A DNA stretch of 64,000 nt from an uncultured Paludibaculum sp. (GTDB taxonomy: Bacteria > Acidobacteriota > Terriglobia > Bryobacterales > Bryobacteraceae), in assembly GCF_963665245.1 (NCBI RefSeq), contig NZ_OY762267.1, forward strand, positions 3,010,001 through 3,074,000, in the 5' to 3' direction. The stretch's first letter is position 1. Each line of letters begins with the position of its first letter. Position numbers and translations under genes: made by a program. The notes below the pieces were generated by a model that did no database searches, was not told the DNA's origin, and saw only the letters and a program-made list of their open reading frames with translations. Positions 8,571-16,405 of the stretch are shown here, piece after piece.

Positions 8571-9854
8571 TCAGTCTCCAGGTGGTTGAGGTTCGACGGC
8601 CAGGGTGAGGCCTTCGCGGGACAGGATGCGCACAGTGGCACCGGCCGGCAGAGGTTCCGCTGAACGAGCCCGCCAGATGGCGCCGTGGAAAAGGATCTGA
8701 CCCTCGGGTTCCAGCGCGGTCAGAGTCACGGCATTGGCGCCCTGGTAGGTCTCATGCCCTGTGGCCGGCGGCGACAACCGCGCCCGAACGGCGAGAGTTA
8801 CGAGGAAGGCAGTGATGGCCGAGAAGGGCAGAACCAGGGCAAGGGCAGTCATCAGGTGGATGCGCAACTCCGGAAGCGGGCTATCCACCAGCAGCAGGGC
8901 GCCAAAGACCATGGCGATGGCCCCACCGACGCCCAGCACGCCGTGAGATGGGAATTTCAGTTCGAGGCCAAAGAAGGCGAGCGCGAGTAGAAGGAGCGCG
9001 GCGCCCGACCAGTTCAGCGGCAGAACGGAGAGCGAGAACAAGCCGGTGACCAACAGAATCGCGCCGGCCACGCCAGGCAGAAACAGACCGGGGGTGGAGA
9101 ACTCGATGTAGAGGCAGAGCGCGCCCAGGAGGGTGAGGGCGAGGGCGATGTTCGGATCGGAGAGAGCCAATTGGATGCGTTGACGCAGGGCGGGTTGGTA
9201 GGGAATCAGTTCGGCGTCCCGCAGATCGAGGTTCACGGTGGACGCGTCGAAGCGCCGGACCGGACGGGTGCTCAGTTGCGCCAGCAGATCTCGATCGTCC
9301 CGAGCGATGATGTCGATCAGGTGATCGCGAAGCGCCTCCTGGTCGGTGAACGAGATGGACTCAAGCACGGCCTTCTGAGCGAGGGCCGTGTTTCTGCCGC
9401 GGCGATCGGTGAGGGTGCGGAGGGCAGCCGCGGTATCGTTCTCGATCTTTTTCTTCATCACCTCATCGGGCGTCCCGACGAGCGAGATGGGGTGGGCGGC
9501 CCCGGTATGCGTGCCCGGAGCCATCACGGCAACATCGGCCGACTGCAGCAGCAGGAAGCCAGCCGAGGCCGCTCGCCCACCCGAAGGTGATACGTAGACG
9601 GCCACGGGGACAGGCGACGACACCATCCGTTCCGTGATGGAGCGAGTAGCGTCCAGGTAGCCACCGGGCGTATTCAGGTGCAACAGCAAGAGGCCGCAGT
9701 GGCGGCTCTGGGTTTGCTGGATCGCGCGATCGACGATGTCGAGAGTGACCGGGTGGATGACCGAGTTGATGTCGAGGGTGAAAACACACGGCGCGGCCAT
9801 GGCGCTGAGCGGGACGAGGACCGCGAGTGCGGCGAGCGGGAGTGTCGATGACAT
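8571..9854 (-). CDS. nfeD: NfeD-family membrane serine protease (long form, ClpP-like domain plus NfeD domain)
   Basis: A 427-residue long-form NfeD (NfeD1b type). Signal peptide at residues 1-20, then a ClpP/crotonase-like protease domain with [11 protein letters not shown], the catalytic-serine region [12 protein letters not shown] and [12 protein letters not shown] downstream lysine in KKIEND fits the family Ser-Lys dyad. Four to five membrane helices (about residues 230-360) precede the C-terminal OB-fold NfeD domain. GGAGG lies about 7 nt before the ATG. Long NfeD proteins cleave stomatin-family partners at the membrane, and the slipin partner follows directly. Confidence 0.92.
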   Translation of the reverse strand: MSSTLPLAALAVLVPLSAMAAPCVFTLDINSVIHPVTLDIVDRAIQQTQSRHCGLLLLHLNTPGGYLDATRSITERMVSSPVPVAVYVSPSGGRAASAGFLLLQSADVAVMAPGTHTGAAHPISLVGTPDEVMKKKIENDTAAALRTLTDRRGRNTALAQKAVLESISFTDQEALRDHLIDIIARDDRDLLAQLSTRPVRRFDASTVNLDLRDAELIPYQPALRQRIQLALSDPNIALALTLLGALCLYIEFSTPGLFLPGVAGAILLVTGLFSLSVLPLNWSGAALLLLALAFFGLELKFPSHGVLGVGGAIAMVFGALLLVDSPLPELRIHLMTALALVLPFSAITAFLVTLAVRARLSPPATGHETYQGANAVTLTALEPEGQILFHGAIWRARSAEPLPAGATVRILSREGLTLAVEPQPPGD

Positions 9855-9947
9855 CCTATACCTCCCTGCCCTGAGTCTAGGACTGCACGGGGCTGGGGGG
9901 AAGGGGTGGGCGGCACAGACTGCGTCGGCGATGGCAACGTGAACGAA

Positions 9948-9988
9948 GCCCCGCCTGGCGGTGGCAGAACCAGACCGCCAGGCGGGGC
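9948..9988 (-). terminator. Strong hairpin, probable terminator of the repeat-protein gene
   Basis: Perfect 14-base arms GCCCCGCCTGGCGG (9948-9961) and its complement (9975-9988) enclose a 13-base loop, 12 nt beyond the stop of the gene ending at 10000. Beyond the hairpin in the direction of transcription the minus strand reads TTCGTTCAC, a weak T run. It separates that gene from nfeD. Confidence 0.6.
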
Positions 9989-9999
9989 CGTGAGGATGA

Positions 10000-10419
10000 C
10001 TACTTCGCGACGGTGCGAGTTCGAGTCATGCTCTTGCCGCCTGAGCCGGTGACGGTCGCGGAGGCAGAGCCGGTACCGGTGCGGGTGACGTTGCGGGAGA
10101 CCGTCTGACCGTTCGGCCCGGTCGCTGTGGATTCGACGCTCCCAGCGCTTCGCGTAGCGGTTCGTGACGCCGTTTGGCCGTTAGGGCCAATGACGGTTGC
10201 GCTGGTGGTGCCACCCTCGCGCGTGACGTCGCGGGAGGCCGTCTTCCCATTGGGGCCGGTGGTGCTGGAGTGCACGTCGCCGGCCTGGCGCGTGGTGGTG
10301 CGTGTGGCGGACTTGCCGTTCGGACCGGTTGCGGTGCCCGTACGGGTGCGTTGTGCCTGGGCGATCCCCAGCGAAAGCACAAGAAGTACGGCCAGTGAGA
10401 TGCTTGTGGTGGTTTTCAT
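10000..10419 (-). CDS. Secreted 23-residue-repeat protein
   Basis: A 139-residue protein of unknown function. A signal peptide (about residues 1-22, ending AQAQ) precedes four 23-24-residue repeats plus a partial one, each opening GPNGK/Q and followed by T/S-A-S-R and a TR dipeptide, rich in Ser, Thr, Gly and Arg. The mature part is strongly basic with almost no hydrophobic residues, so a beta-solenoid-like or disordered extracytoplasmic protein is likely. It has its own downstream hairpin and appears monocistronic. Related acidobacterial proteins are annotated hypothetical. No enzyme motif is visible. Confidence 0.75.
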   Translation of the reverse strand: MKTTTSISLAVLLVLSLGIAQAQRTRTGTATGPNGKSATRTTTRQAGDVHSSTTGPNGKTASRDVTREGGTTSATVIGPNGQTASRTATRSAGSVESTATGPNGQTVSRNVTRTGTGSASATVTGSGGKSMTRTRTVAK

Positions 10420-10553
10420 AGGTTGCTCCTCTGATCTACTTTTCCTATCGAGAGCGGCCGCCCCGGCGGGAGCTCACAGCCCAAAGTTAAGCGGAAAGAC
10501 GCCTGCTGGATGTCCAGTTTTGTCAGGAAGTGTCTGGCGCAACGCCACGACGG

Positions 10554-11993
10554 CTACCGGCCCCTGGAACGCAGAAGCTGGAGCAGGGACTCGCGCTCGT
10601 CATCGTCCAGGCGTCCATCGCCGTTCCTGTCAAACATCTGAAACACTCGCCTCAGACGCTGCTGATCGATGCCTTGCACGTTCGATGGCAAGTCAGCCAG
10701 TCCGAAGCCGCTGCTGAGAAGGGAGTCGAGGTACTGCAGCCTCATGGCGCGCTGGAAGCCCGGCACATCAGCCGGCGAAGGCAGAACGACACCCAGGAAC
10801 GCCAGCGCCATCTCGTTCTTTGTCTCTTCTCCCCAAGTCACGCGGACGGGCGGTTGGGAGGGGTTGTGCGGATTGCTTTCCGAGTTGTCGTAGACATATT
10901 CCAGCTCGATGCGCGTGCCCTTGGGCAGGTGTACCAGTTCCTGGTAGCGGTACTGTCCCTGCCAATTGAAGTCCCAGTCCTTGATCCAGATCAGGTGTTT
11001 CGTGGTGCCATCGGGCAGGTGGGCATCCACCTTCATGTCCTTACCGAGGTAGTGAGCATGCGGCGTGATGCCATATAGATCCACATCTCTAGGGACAGCG
11101 ACAGAAGCGCGAACGACGTAGTGGGCGTCACCGGGCTGAATGTCAATCCTGCGGTTGAAGAGAGTGATCGCGGCGCGGCCTTTGGTGGGCGGCCCCGAGA
11201 AGGTGAGACCCAGCGACGATCGGTCCTGCTCACGCTTGCCGGACGGGTGGTAGTGGATCTGCACCACGATGTCGGAGCTCTTGGGGATGGGCTGAGCCCA
11301 CTCGGCGGGGTCGAGCGCCGGGGTGGCGCCGGGTGCCCAACCTGCGATCATTCCGCTGGGCGGGAAGCCGGGTCCGCCGAAGCAGGCATAGCTCCCGTCC
11401 TTCGAATTGGCGGCGAGTTTGCGAGCCGTGCCGGAGGAGTCGAGAAAGACCAGGGCGTGGTGGACGACGCGGGCGTTGCCCGGCCGGAACTCGACGCCGC
11501 GGACATAGACGTCGCTTTCCGCATGGCGCGGCAGCACGAAGCAGCGGTACTGGTCAGGACCGTCCGGTGCCACCTCGACAGGCTGGCCGACGGTGAGGAC
11601 TTCATTGGGCTGCCCGGCCTGCCAACCACTGGCGAAGACCGGCGGTTTGGGTTTCTCCTGGGGTGCACCCTCAGGCGCGCCGGCCTTAGCCCAGGCTCGG
11701 ATGGTGTCGATCTCTCGCGGGGTAAGCCGTCGCTCGTTCGCGAACGCAGGCTGACCGGGCTCGGCCTTCCAGGGCGGCATGACGCGGTTCTCGGTCACGG
11801 CCGCGATCAATTGCGCGCGCTTGGCCGCGTCCTGGTAGCTGAGCAGGGAGAACGGCGCCACCTCACCGGGCCGGTGGCAGGTGGCACACTGCCGGAAGAG
11901 GATCGGCGCAACGTCGTGATTGAATGTAGGCGCCGCCGCGGCGGCTGCCAGGGACAGTAAAGAGCTGACGCAGAGAATGGCGAAGGGTCTCAT
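10554..11993 (-). CDS. Exported cytochrome c / copper monooxygenase-like protein with EF-hand
   Basis: A 479-residue exported protein. Signal peptide at residues 1-21, then a single c-type haem motif CATCH (36-40) with a PPWK region typical of the short cytochrome domains fused to PHM-like proteins. The central and C-terminal parts carry VVHHALVF, IHYHPSG and ITPHAHYLGKDM, histidine clusters like those of the copper type II ascorbate-dependent monooxygenase fold. An EF-hand DRNGDGRLDDDE sits near the C-terminus. The start was set at MRPFAIL, giving a proper signal peptide. A redoxin gene ends 11 nt upstream on the same strand. Substrate unknown; a periplasmic redox or copper role is inferred. 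Confidence 0.8.
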   Translation of the reverse strand: MRPFAILCVSSLLSLAAAAAAPTFNHDVAPILFRQCATCHRPGEVAPFSLLSYQDAAKRAQLIAAVTENRVMPPWKAEPGQPAFANERRLTPREIDTIRAWAKAGAPEGAPQEKPKPPVFASGWQAGQPNEVLTVGQPVEVAPDGPDQYRCFVLPRHAESDVYVRGVEFRPGNARVVHHALVFLDSSGTARKLAANSKDGSYACFGGPGFPPSGMIAGWAPGATPALDPAEWAQPIPKSSDIVVQIHYHPSGKREQDRSSLGLTFSGPPTKGRAAITLFNRRIDIQPGDAHYVVRASVAVPRDVDLYGITPHAHYLGKDMKVDAHLPDGTTKHLIWIKDWDFNWQGQYRYQELVHLPKGTRIELEYVYDNSESNPHNPSQPPVRVTWGEETKNEMALAFLGVVLPSPADVPGFQRAMRLQYLDSLLSSGFGLADLPSNVQGIDQQRLRRVFQMFDRNGDGRLDDDERESLLQLLRSRGR

Positions 11994-12004
11994 GGAAGCT
12001 TCCT

Positions 12005-12583
12005 CTATTCGGGATGGCTGATGGCACAACCAAACGCAGTGGTTCTGGGATGGGGGACCGGACGTCCGGCAAGCGTGGCGGTGAGGGCTTCCCGCAGTTC
12101 GAACTTCGTTGGCCGAAAGCGTGTGGTTCCGATACGCTCCACCGAGTTGTCGATGCGCCCGAGGTAGAGCAGTTGCCCGTGCGGTGAGAGGACGGCTGCT
12201 TCCGGAGTGACGGTCGCACCGGTGTAGCGGGCAAGGACCTGATGCTGGTCAAAGAGCACAGGGAAGCGGTATTCGAATTCCCGGACATGCCGGCGGGCCT
12301 CACCAGCCGGAACCGTGATGTCGCCCAGCACGGCATAGACACGTACACCCCGCGGCGCATACTCCCGCGCGATGCGGTTCATCTCCGGCACATAGCCATT
12401 GCTCAGGGGGCAATCGGTGGTGACGAAGAAGAGAACAACCGCCTTGGCTTGGGCCCATTCGCTCTCCTGATGGATGGCGCCTTCGGTGTCATAAAGAAGG
12501 AAGCGGGGCGCGGGCTGGAACAGCGCCAGACTGGCAATGAAGGTCCGTCGACTCAAAGGTTGCGTGTTGGATCGGAGCCGCAT
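12005..12583 (-). CDS. Tat-exported redoxin-domain protein
   Basis: A 192-residue protein with a twin-arginine type leader (SRRTFIASLALF, residues 11-22) followed by a thioredoxin-like AhpC/TSA fold. It has the motif FFVTTDCPLSNGYVPEMNRI, with one peroxidatic-like Cys in a CPxSN context, and a later TPEAAVLSP that fits the cis-Pro loop. It has no CxxC pair. Proteins of this type commonly sit beside cytochrome c/PHM-like proteins, as here, 11 nt upstream of one on the same strand. Folded export by Tat suggests a bound cofactor or metal. Role inferred: redox or copper handling for the partner. Confidence 0.78.
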   Translation of the reverse strand: MRLRSNTQPLSRRTFIASLALFQPAPRFLLYDTEGAIHQESEWAQAKAVVLFFVTTDCPLSNGYVPEMNRIAREYAPRGVRVYAVLGDITVPAGEARRHVREFEYRFPVLFDQHQVLARYTGATVTPEAAVLSPHGQLLYLGRIDNSVERIGTTRFRPTKFELREALTATLAGRPVPHPRTTAFGCAISHPE

Positions 12584-12688
12584 CCCAGCAGTCCTCTACT
12601 GTCGAGCTTGCCCCGAAACAGAGGCGCTGAATGCACGTTTGTGTCCGCGAAATGTCAGGATTTGTCGGGGGGAGGGGCCGACTCGACG

Positions 12689-14095
12689 TCAGGGCTTCCA
12701 GGGCGGCAGCAAGTGCTTCTGGATCTTTCCCAACGCGGTCCGGGGTAGTTTGTCTACCGGGATGAAAGCACGTGGAACCTTAAAGGAGGCCAGCTTCTGC
12801 CGGCACCGGTTCTCGAGGTCGGCAGCATCAAATGGAGACCGCTGCACGATGTAGGCGATGGGGATCTCCCCGCGCAGGTTGTCGGGCACACCCACCACGG
12901 CAGCCTCAGACACTTCATCCTGCTCCTGCAGGAACTCCTCAATCTCCCGCGGATAGATGTTGAAACCGCCAGAGATAATGAGATCGCTCTTCCTGCCGAG
13001 CAAGGTGTAGTAGCCATCGGCCGAGCATTCGGCCATATCTCCGGTCCGGAACCACCCATCATCGAACGCTGCCTTCGTCGCATCCTCACGGCGCCAGTAG
13101 CCGGCACAGACGTTCGGGCCGCGCAGTTGAATCTCCCCACTCACGATGCGCGCCGAGACGCCGGGAAGCGGGAGCCCTACGGTGCCCGGACGGCGCTCCC
13201 CGAAGTAGGGGTTCGAGATGTTCATGAGCGTCTCGGTCATGCCATACCGTTCGAGGATCGTGTGTCCGAATTTTGCCTTGAATTCCTCGAACACCTGAAT
13301 GGGCAGCGGTGCGGAACCGGAAACGAAGAGCCGCATGAATCCGCCCACCCGCCGCGCCACCTCTTCGGGAAACTGGAGCAGACGCACGTAGACGGTGGGC
13401 ACGCCGAAGAAGAGAGTTGGCCGGAACTCAAGGAACTCGTTGGCCGCCTTCTGGTGCTCAAAACGTTCGAGCAAGCGCACACGGCAGCCGCTGGTCAGCC
13501 AGCAGTGCAGGCCGTTGCCGAGCGCGTGGACGTGAAAGAGCGGGAGCGCCAGCAGGAAGCGATCGCTAGCCGAGATACCCCAGCAGGTGTTCAGATTGAG
13601 CGCGTTGACCGCGAAGTTGTTGTGCGTCAGGATGGCACCCTTCGAGGTGCCCGTGGTTCCAGAGGTGTACACAAGGGCAGCCGGGGTGTCGCCATCGAGC
13701 GCGACTTGCGGCCGGACGGCGGAGGCCTGCGTATGCAGTTCATCCACACGCCAAAGCGGCACTGTTCCGGGCATCTCCTCTGCCGCCACTACGGCCTTCG
13801 GCTCGGAATCGGCCAGAATGTGGAGGATTTCGCGCTCCCTATAGAGGATGTTGATGGGTACGAAGATCACGCCGAGTTTGACGCAGGCGAGGTAGATATC
13901 GATGAGTTCCAGGCAGTTGGAGAGATAGACGCACAACCGGTCGCCGGTCTGCAGTCCACGGGCTACGAGGAGCGCGGCCATCCTGTTACTGCGTTCGTCG
14001 ATCTCACCAAACGTGTACTCGGCGCCGCTGAACTCGAGCGCCACTTCGTCACGTCGACCTAGAAACGAGAGATCAAACAACTGCGTGAGGTTCAT
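12689..14095 (-). CDS. AMP-forming acyl-CoA synthetase, MatB/ACSF3-like
   Basis: A 468-residue ANL-superfamily ligase: carboxylate + ATP + CoA to acyl-CoA + AMP + PPi. Motifs in order are the P-loop YTSGTTGTSKG (143-153), LPLFHVHALGNGLHCWL, the ERYGMTE adenylate element, WFRTGDMA, and the C-terminal GGFNIYPREIEE and PRTALGKIQK with the catalytic lysine. The HVHALxN element resembles malonyl-/methylmalonyl-CoA synthetases, which suggests a short dicarboxylate, but this is not proven. The ATG overlaps the stop of the MFS gene (ATGA), so a carboxylate importer plus activating ligase is likely. The larger open frame reaching 15202 is a shadow of the MFS gene. Confidence 0.88.
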   Translation of the reverse strand: MNLTQLFDLSFLGRRDEVALEFSGAEYTFGEIDERSNRMAALLVARGLQTGDRLCVYLSNCLELIDIYLACVKLGVIFVPINILYREREILHILADSEPKAVVAAEEMPGTVPLWRVDELHTQASAVRPQVALDGDTPAALVYTSGTTGTSKGAILTHNNFAVNALNLNTCWGISASDRFLLALPLFHVHALGNGLHCWLTSGCRVRLLERFEHQKAANEFLEFRPTLFFGVPTVYVRLLQFPEEVARRVGGFMRLFVSGSAPLPIQVFEEFKAKFGHTILERYGMTETLMNISNPYFGERRPGTVGLPLPGVSARIVSGEIQLRGPNVCAGYWRREDATKAAFDDGWFRTGDMAECSADGYYTLLGRKSDLIISGGFNIYPREIEEFLQEQDEVSEAAVVGVPDNLRGEIPIAYIVQRSPFDAADLENRCRQKLASFKVPRAFIPVDKLPRTALGKIQKHLLPPWKP

Positions 14096-15228
14096 TGCTT
14101 CTCCGTGATGGCCGAAGCCGCGCCGGCTGCCATGAGGGCGAAGGCGCCCAGGGTGAGGAAGCTCGACTGGAACTGCCCGGTCCAGTCGGCCAGGAAGCCG
14201 ACGGCGGGCGCCCCGGCCAGAATCATCAGAATGCCTACCATGTTCACCAACCCCATGGCGGCTCCGGCACGACCGGGGAACAAAGCCGCGGCCCGGTTGA
14301 ACAAGCCCGCATAGGGTAATCCGCAGCCTATCCCAAGCACGACGATGGATGCCAGTGTCAGTTCGATCCAATGTCCCCAGGCCAATGCGAGACAAGCTGC
14401 GGCATTGAGCAACAGCGCGGCCCGCACCAACGAGCGAACCGGCATTCGATGCACCAGCCAGCCACCCAGAGGCCGAGAGACGATGCCCAACAACAGGACA
14501 GCGGAGCCCATGAGTCCGGCCGTCTTCAAGGGCGTCTGGAACGTGGTTTTGAGGAGCGTCGTGATCCAGGTGCCGACGACGATGACCAGACCAAACGAGG
14601 CCATCTGGACTATGCCAAGCAGCCACAGATCCCGGCTCCGCATCATTTCCCGCAGACCGCCTGAGGCCGGGACATGGTGCGAAGGAGGAGGCGCGAACAC
14701 GATCCACCAGAGCCAGACAGTCGCCGCCACCAGGGCCGAGCCGACGAAGCCGCCGCGCCATCCGAAGGCGCTCAGCAACTGAGGCACGGCGAAGAGGACA
14801 TAGCCGGAGCCAAGCACGACCGATCCGCCGAAGAAGCCCTGCGCGACGTGAAGGTCCCGGCCTTCGAACGAGGCCACGATGTACCGCGCGCCCGCCGCAA
14901 AGCACACTCCGGTTCCAATGCCCGCAACGGCCTTCCAGAAGAGCAACTGGCCGTAGGAGCCCGCGAAGGCGATGGCAAAGTTGGCGAGGACGACCCAGGC
15001 GAGAGCGGCCATCAGTACGCGCGCCGGGCCAAAGCGATCGGCCAAACGACCGCCGGGCACCTGCATGGCTGCGTGTGTGAGGAAGATTCCGGTCGTCAGC
15101 AAGCCAGCGCTGGCGTTGTCGAAACCGAACTCGGCGCGCAGGGCCGGAACCATCGGGGCATGGTTGGTGTAGTTGGCCGAGAAGGCGAAGCCAACGGCAC
15201 AACCGGCGGCCAGGGCGCGTTTATTCAT
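14092..15228 (-). CDS. MFS transporter (12 TM), probable carboxylate importer
   Basis: A 378-residue major facilitator with about twelve membrane helices. The loop 2-3 signature GGRLADRFGPARV is present and a related GGWLVHR motif opens the second half. The start is set at MNKRALAAG; an in-frame ATG eight codons upstream is possible. The frame stays open much further upstream through a 102-bp repeat array, but that region is Pro/Thr/Ala-rich and unlike any MFS N-terminus, so it is excluded. It overlaps the acyl-CoA synthetase by 4 nt. Overall look is of the NarK/NimT/oxalate-formate group; substrate unproven. Confidence 0.88.
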   Translation of the reverse strand: MNKRALAAGCAVGFAFSANYTNHAPMVPALRAEFGFDNASAGLLTTGIFLTHAAMQVPGGRLADRFGPARVLMAALAWVVLANFAIAFAGSYGQLLFWKAVAGIGTGVCFAAGARYIVASFEGRDLHVAQGFFGGSVVLGSGYVLFAVPQLLSAFGWRGGFVGSALVAATVWLWWIVFAPPPSHHVPASGGLREMMRSRDLWLLGIVQMASFGLVIVVGTWITTLLKTTFQTPLKTAGLMGSAVLLLGIVSRPLGGWLVHRMPVRSLVRAALLLNAAACLALAWGHWIELTLASIVVLGIGCGLPYAGLFNRAAALFPGRAGAAMGLVNMVGILMILAGAPAVGFLADWTGQFQSSFLTLGAFALMAAGAASAITEKQ

Positions 15229-16405
15229 GGGAGCGTCGCAACAGTCTATCATTGGGCTCCAGCGACAGAGGCGGTTCGCGCGGAGGGTTCGCGCGGAGGG
15301 TTGGGTCGGGACCGCCGATCCGGACGAAGGATGGGTGGTTGATGTTGGCTTTGTTCCCCCGGCAGGGAGGAATTGGACGGCCGGTGTGCCTCTCGGCGTC
15401 GAGGTGACGGCTGGCGACAGAGTGACGGTTTCCACGTTGGACGCTGTTGGCTTTGTTCCCCCGGCAGGGAGGGATTGGACGGCCGGGGTACCTCTCGGAG
15501 TGGAGGTGACGGCTGACGACAGAGTGACGGTTTCCACGTTGGACGCTGCTGGCTTTGTTCCCCCGGCAGGGAGGGATTGGACGGCCGGGGTGCCTCTCGG
15601 TGTCGAGGTGACGGCTGGCGATGGAGCGCCAGCTTCCAAGCTGGATGGCGTTGGCTTTGTTCCGTCAGCAGCGGCGGACTGGACTTCACCGGTAGCGAGC
15701 GTGGCCCGACTGGCGGCGAGGCGAGGTTCGGAGATGTGCCTCCTCGGCGCGGGTGCCAGTTTTGGGGTGGTGGCCCTCGCGCGGAGAGCGGCCGAACCGT
15801 GCGGCGTGCGACCTGGACCTTGGGCGTACCTGGTTCTGCGTCGCCTTGTGTGGACCCACCGGCGGTCCGGCCTGATCGCTGTCAGTCCGCCATCCTTCAT
15901 CCTTTTCACCTCGCTGTGAGTTGTACGGGGCCGAACCAAGCGTTTTTGAGGGGTCTGGCTGCAAATGGCTGATTTCAGGGCGAAGATAGTTTGCGAGCTG
16001 GTGAACTAAAGAAAGCTTAATGCGAAAATCGAGGCAGAGGTGAGGAGGGGAGAGGAGGGACGGGGCCTGATGGACGGGGCGGTGAGGATGAGGCAAGTTC
16101 GGGTGCGAGACGTGGGGCGGACGGCTGGGTCCCAGTGGCGTTCCTGCTTCATTGATTCCGAGAACTGCTTGGCAGGTGGCTGCGCCACTGCACCCAACTT
16201 GGGCGCTGAACTCGGAGGATTCCTTCTGGGATGGGTTCGGCTGAGGGGCTTCCCCACACATGGCGCGTAGGCGTCCTATGTATGCACCGACTTCCCAATC
16301 CTTGGCGTCTACCTTGGCCAAAACGCGGCCGTCGGTGCCCGCTTCGCTAGTGCCAATGGGGCGGGAAAGCGCAGGAAAGGAGTGACAGGCCGACCACTTT
16401 TCACC
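15229..16405. other. Gene-poor region between the MFS carrier and ADOP 2
   Basis: About 1.2 kb without a convincing gene. It holds the 102-bp tandem repeat (15347 onward). From about 15690 to 16400 there is an irregular segment with long open frames on both strands but no protein-family resemblance: low complexity, Pro/Ser/His/Gln-rich minus-strand translations. Nothing resembling a transposase, tRNA or CRISPR is visible. Confidence 0.5.
15347..15680. repeat. 102-bp tandem repeat, three copies plus a partial fourth
   Basis: Each unit opens GGCTTTGTTCC, at 15347, 15449, 15551 and 15653, exactly 102 bp apart. Copies 1-3 are nearly identical, copy 3 diverges in its last 30 bases, and copy 4 breaks off after about 28 bases. 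As 102 is divisible by three, frames stay open across the array on both strands. It lies 120 bp upstream of the MFS start. Confidence 0.9.

Noticed and set aside
12689..15202. An 837-codon minus-strand frame suggesting a giant fused synthetase.
   Set aside because: The N-terminal 369 codons are a shadow of the MFS gene in another frame; the true ligase begins at the ATGA junction at 14095.
15347..15680. CRISPR array.
   Set aside because: The 102-bp units are contiguous and near identical without spacers, so this is a tandem repeat.
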